The notes below the pieces were generated by a model, which had not been told where the DNA came from, ran no database searches, and worked only from the letters and a program-made list of their open reading frames with translations. The position numbers and the translations under genes were made by a program. From Nansenia antarctica (lineage: Eukaryota; Chordata; Actinopteri; Argentiniformes; Microstomatidae), in NCBI GenBank assembly GCA_963989245.1, contig OZ022349.1:6756736-6820735 (forward strand): a stretch of 64,000 nt of DNA. Direction: 5' to 3'. This document shows positions 63,861 through 64,000 of the stretch, in pieces; the stretch's first letter is position 1, and each line of letters starts with the position of its first letter.

Positions 63861-64000
63861 GTGAATGCACTTCTTCCCACTCCTTAGTGCAGCAATCCAG
63901 TTAACACATAATCAGCCATGAGGGGTCATTTGACCCCTGTGAGTAAAACATTTTTTTAGATCTTTGCATTCAATAAAATTTCAGGACCCTCCTTTCATGA

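Overview
The window is vertebrate nuclear DNA, almost certainly from a teleost fish; the species cannot be fixed from the sequence alone. The signs are split genes with canonical GT-AG introns, a single-exon UGT5-type glucuronosyltransferase, a two-exon ENDOD1-like nuclease, a polyglutamate/C2H2 zinc-finger gene of the type expanded in fish, several tRNA-headed SINE families, many (CA)n tracts, and dense Tc1, hAT, Harbinger, L2-like and L1 elements. There is nothing prokaryotic, no CRISPR array, and no rRNA or true tRNA gene.

Host genes, left to right: (1) a C2H2 zinc-finger gene (+, 3355-5451, two coding exons); (2) an ENDOD1-like secreted DNA/RNA endonuclease (-, 9949-13051, two exons); (3) an intronless UDP-glucuronosyltransferase of the UGT5 type (+, 15945-17555); (4) a four-exon RAMP gene, best fit ramp2 (-, 21263-32164); (5) a two-exon chemokine receptor, best fit ccr10 (+, 43240-46812); (6) the first coding exon of a formin-like gene, best fit fmnl1 (+, 60636-60794), whose other exons lie beyond the right edge. 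RAMP2, CCR10 and FMNL1 all lie on human 17q21, with RAMP2 and CCR10 close neighbours, so the right two thirds looks like a conserved block.

Mobile DNA fills most of the rest. An apparently full-length L1 (21584-27767, -) with two long open ORFs and a perfect 14-bp target-site duplication sits in sense orientation in the third ramp2 intron. At 48.9-57.3 kb is a nest: a decayed Harbinger element (transposase C-terminus on +, MADF-domain partner gene on -) was hit by a complete 4.7-kb hAT transposon (50086-54813, perfect 8-bp duplication ATCTAGAG, long open transposase ORF), which itself contains a further 1.6-kb relic; a 205-bp hAT MITE sits in the MADF gene intron. Tc1 relics, 5'-truncated LINEs, SINEs with target-site duplications, foldback MITEs, several minisatellites and an interstitial telomere-repeat foldback element complete the picture.

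The genes are not an operon-like system and no functional coupling between neighbours is implied. RAMP proteins partner class B GPCRs (calcitonin-receptor-like), CCR10 is a chemokine GPCR, FMNL1 is a leukocyte-associated formin, UGT5 works in ER detoxification and the ENDOD1-like protein is probably secretory. No wholly new system was seen. The most interesting features are the intact-looking L1 and hAT elements, a minisatellite grown out of a MITE terminal repeat, and the duplicated glycosylation-site module in the RAMP gene.
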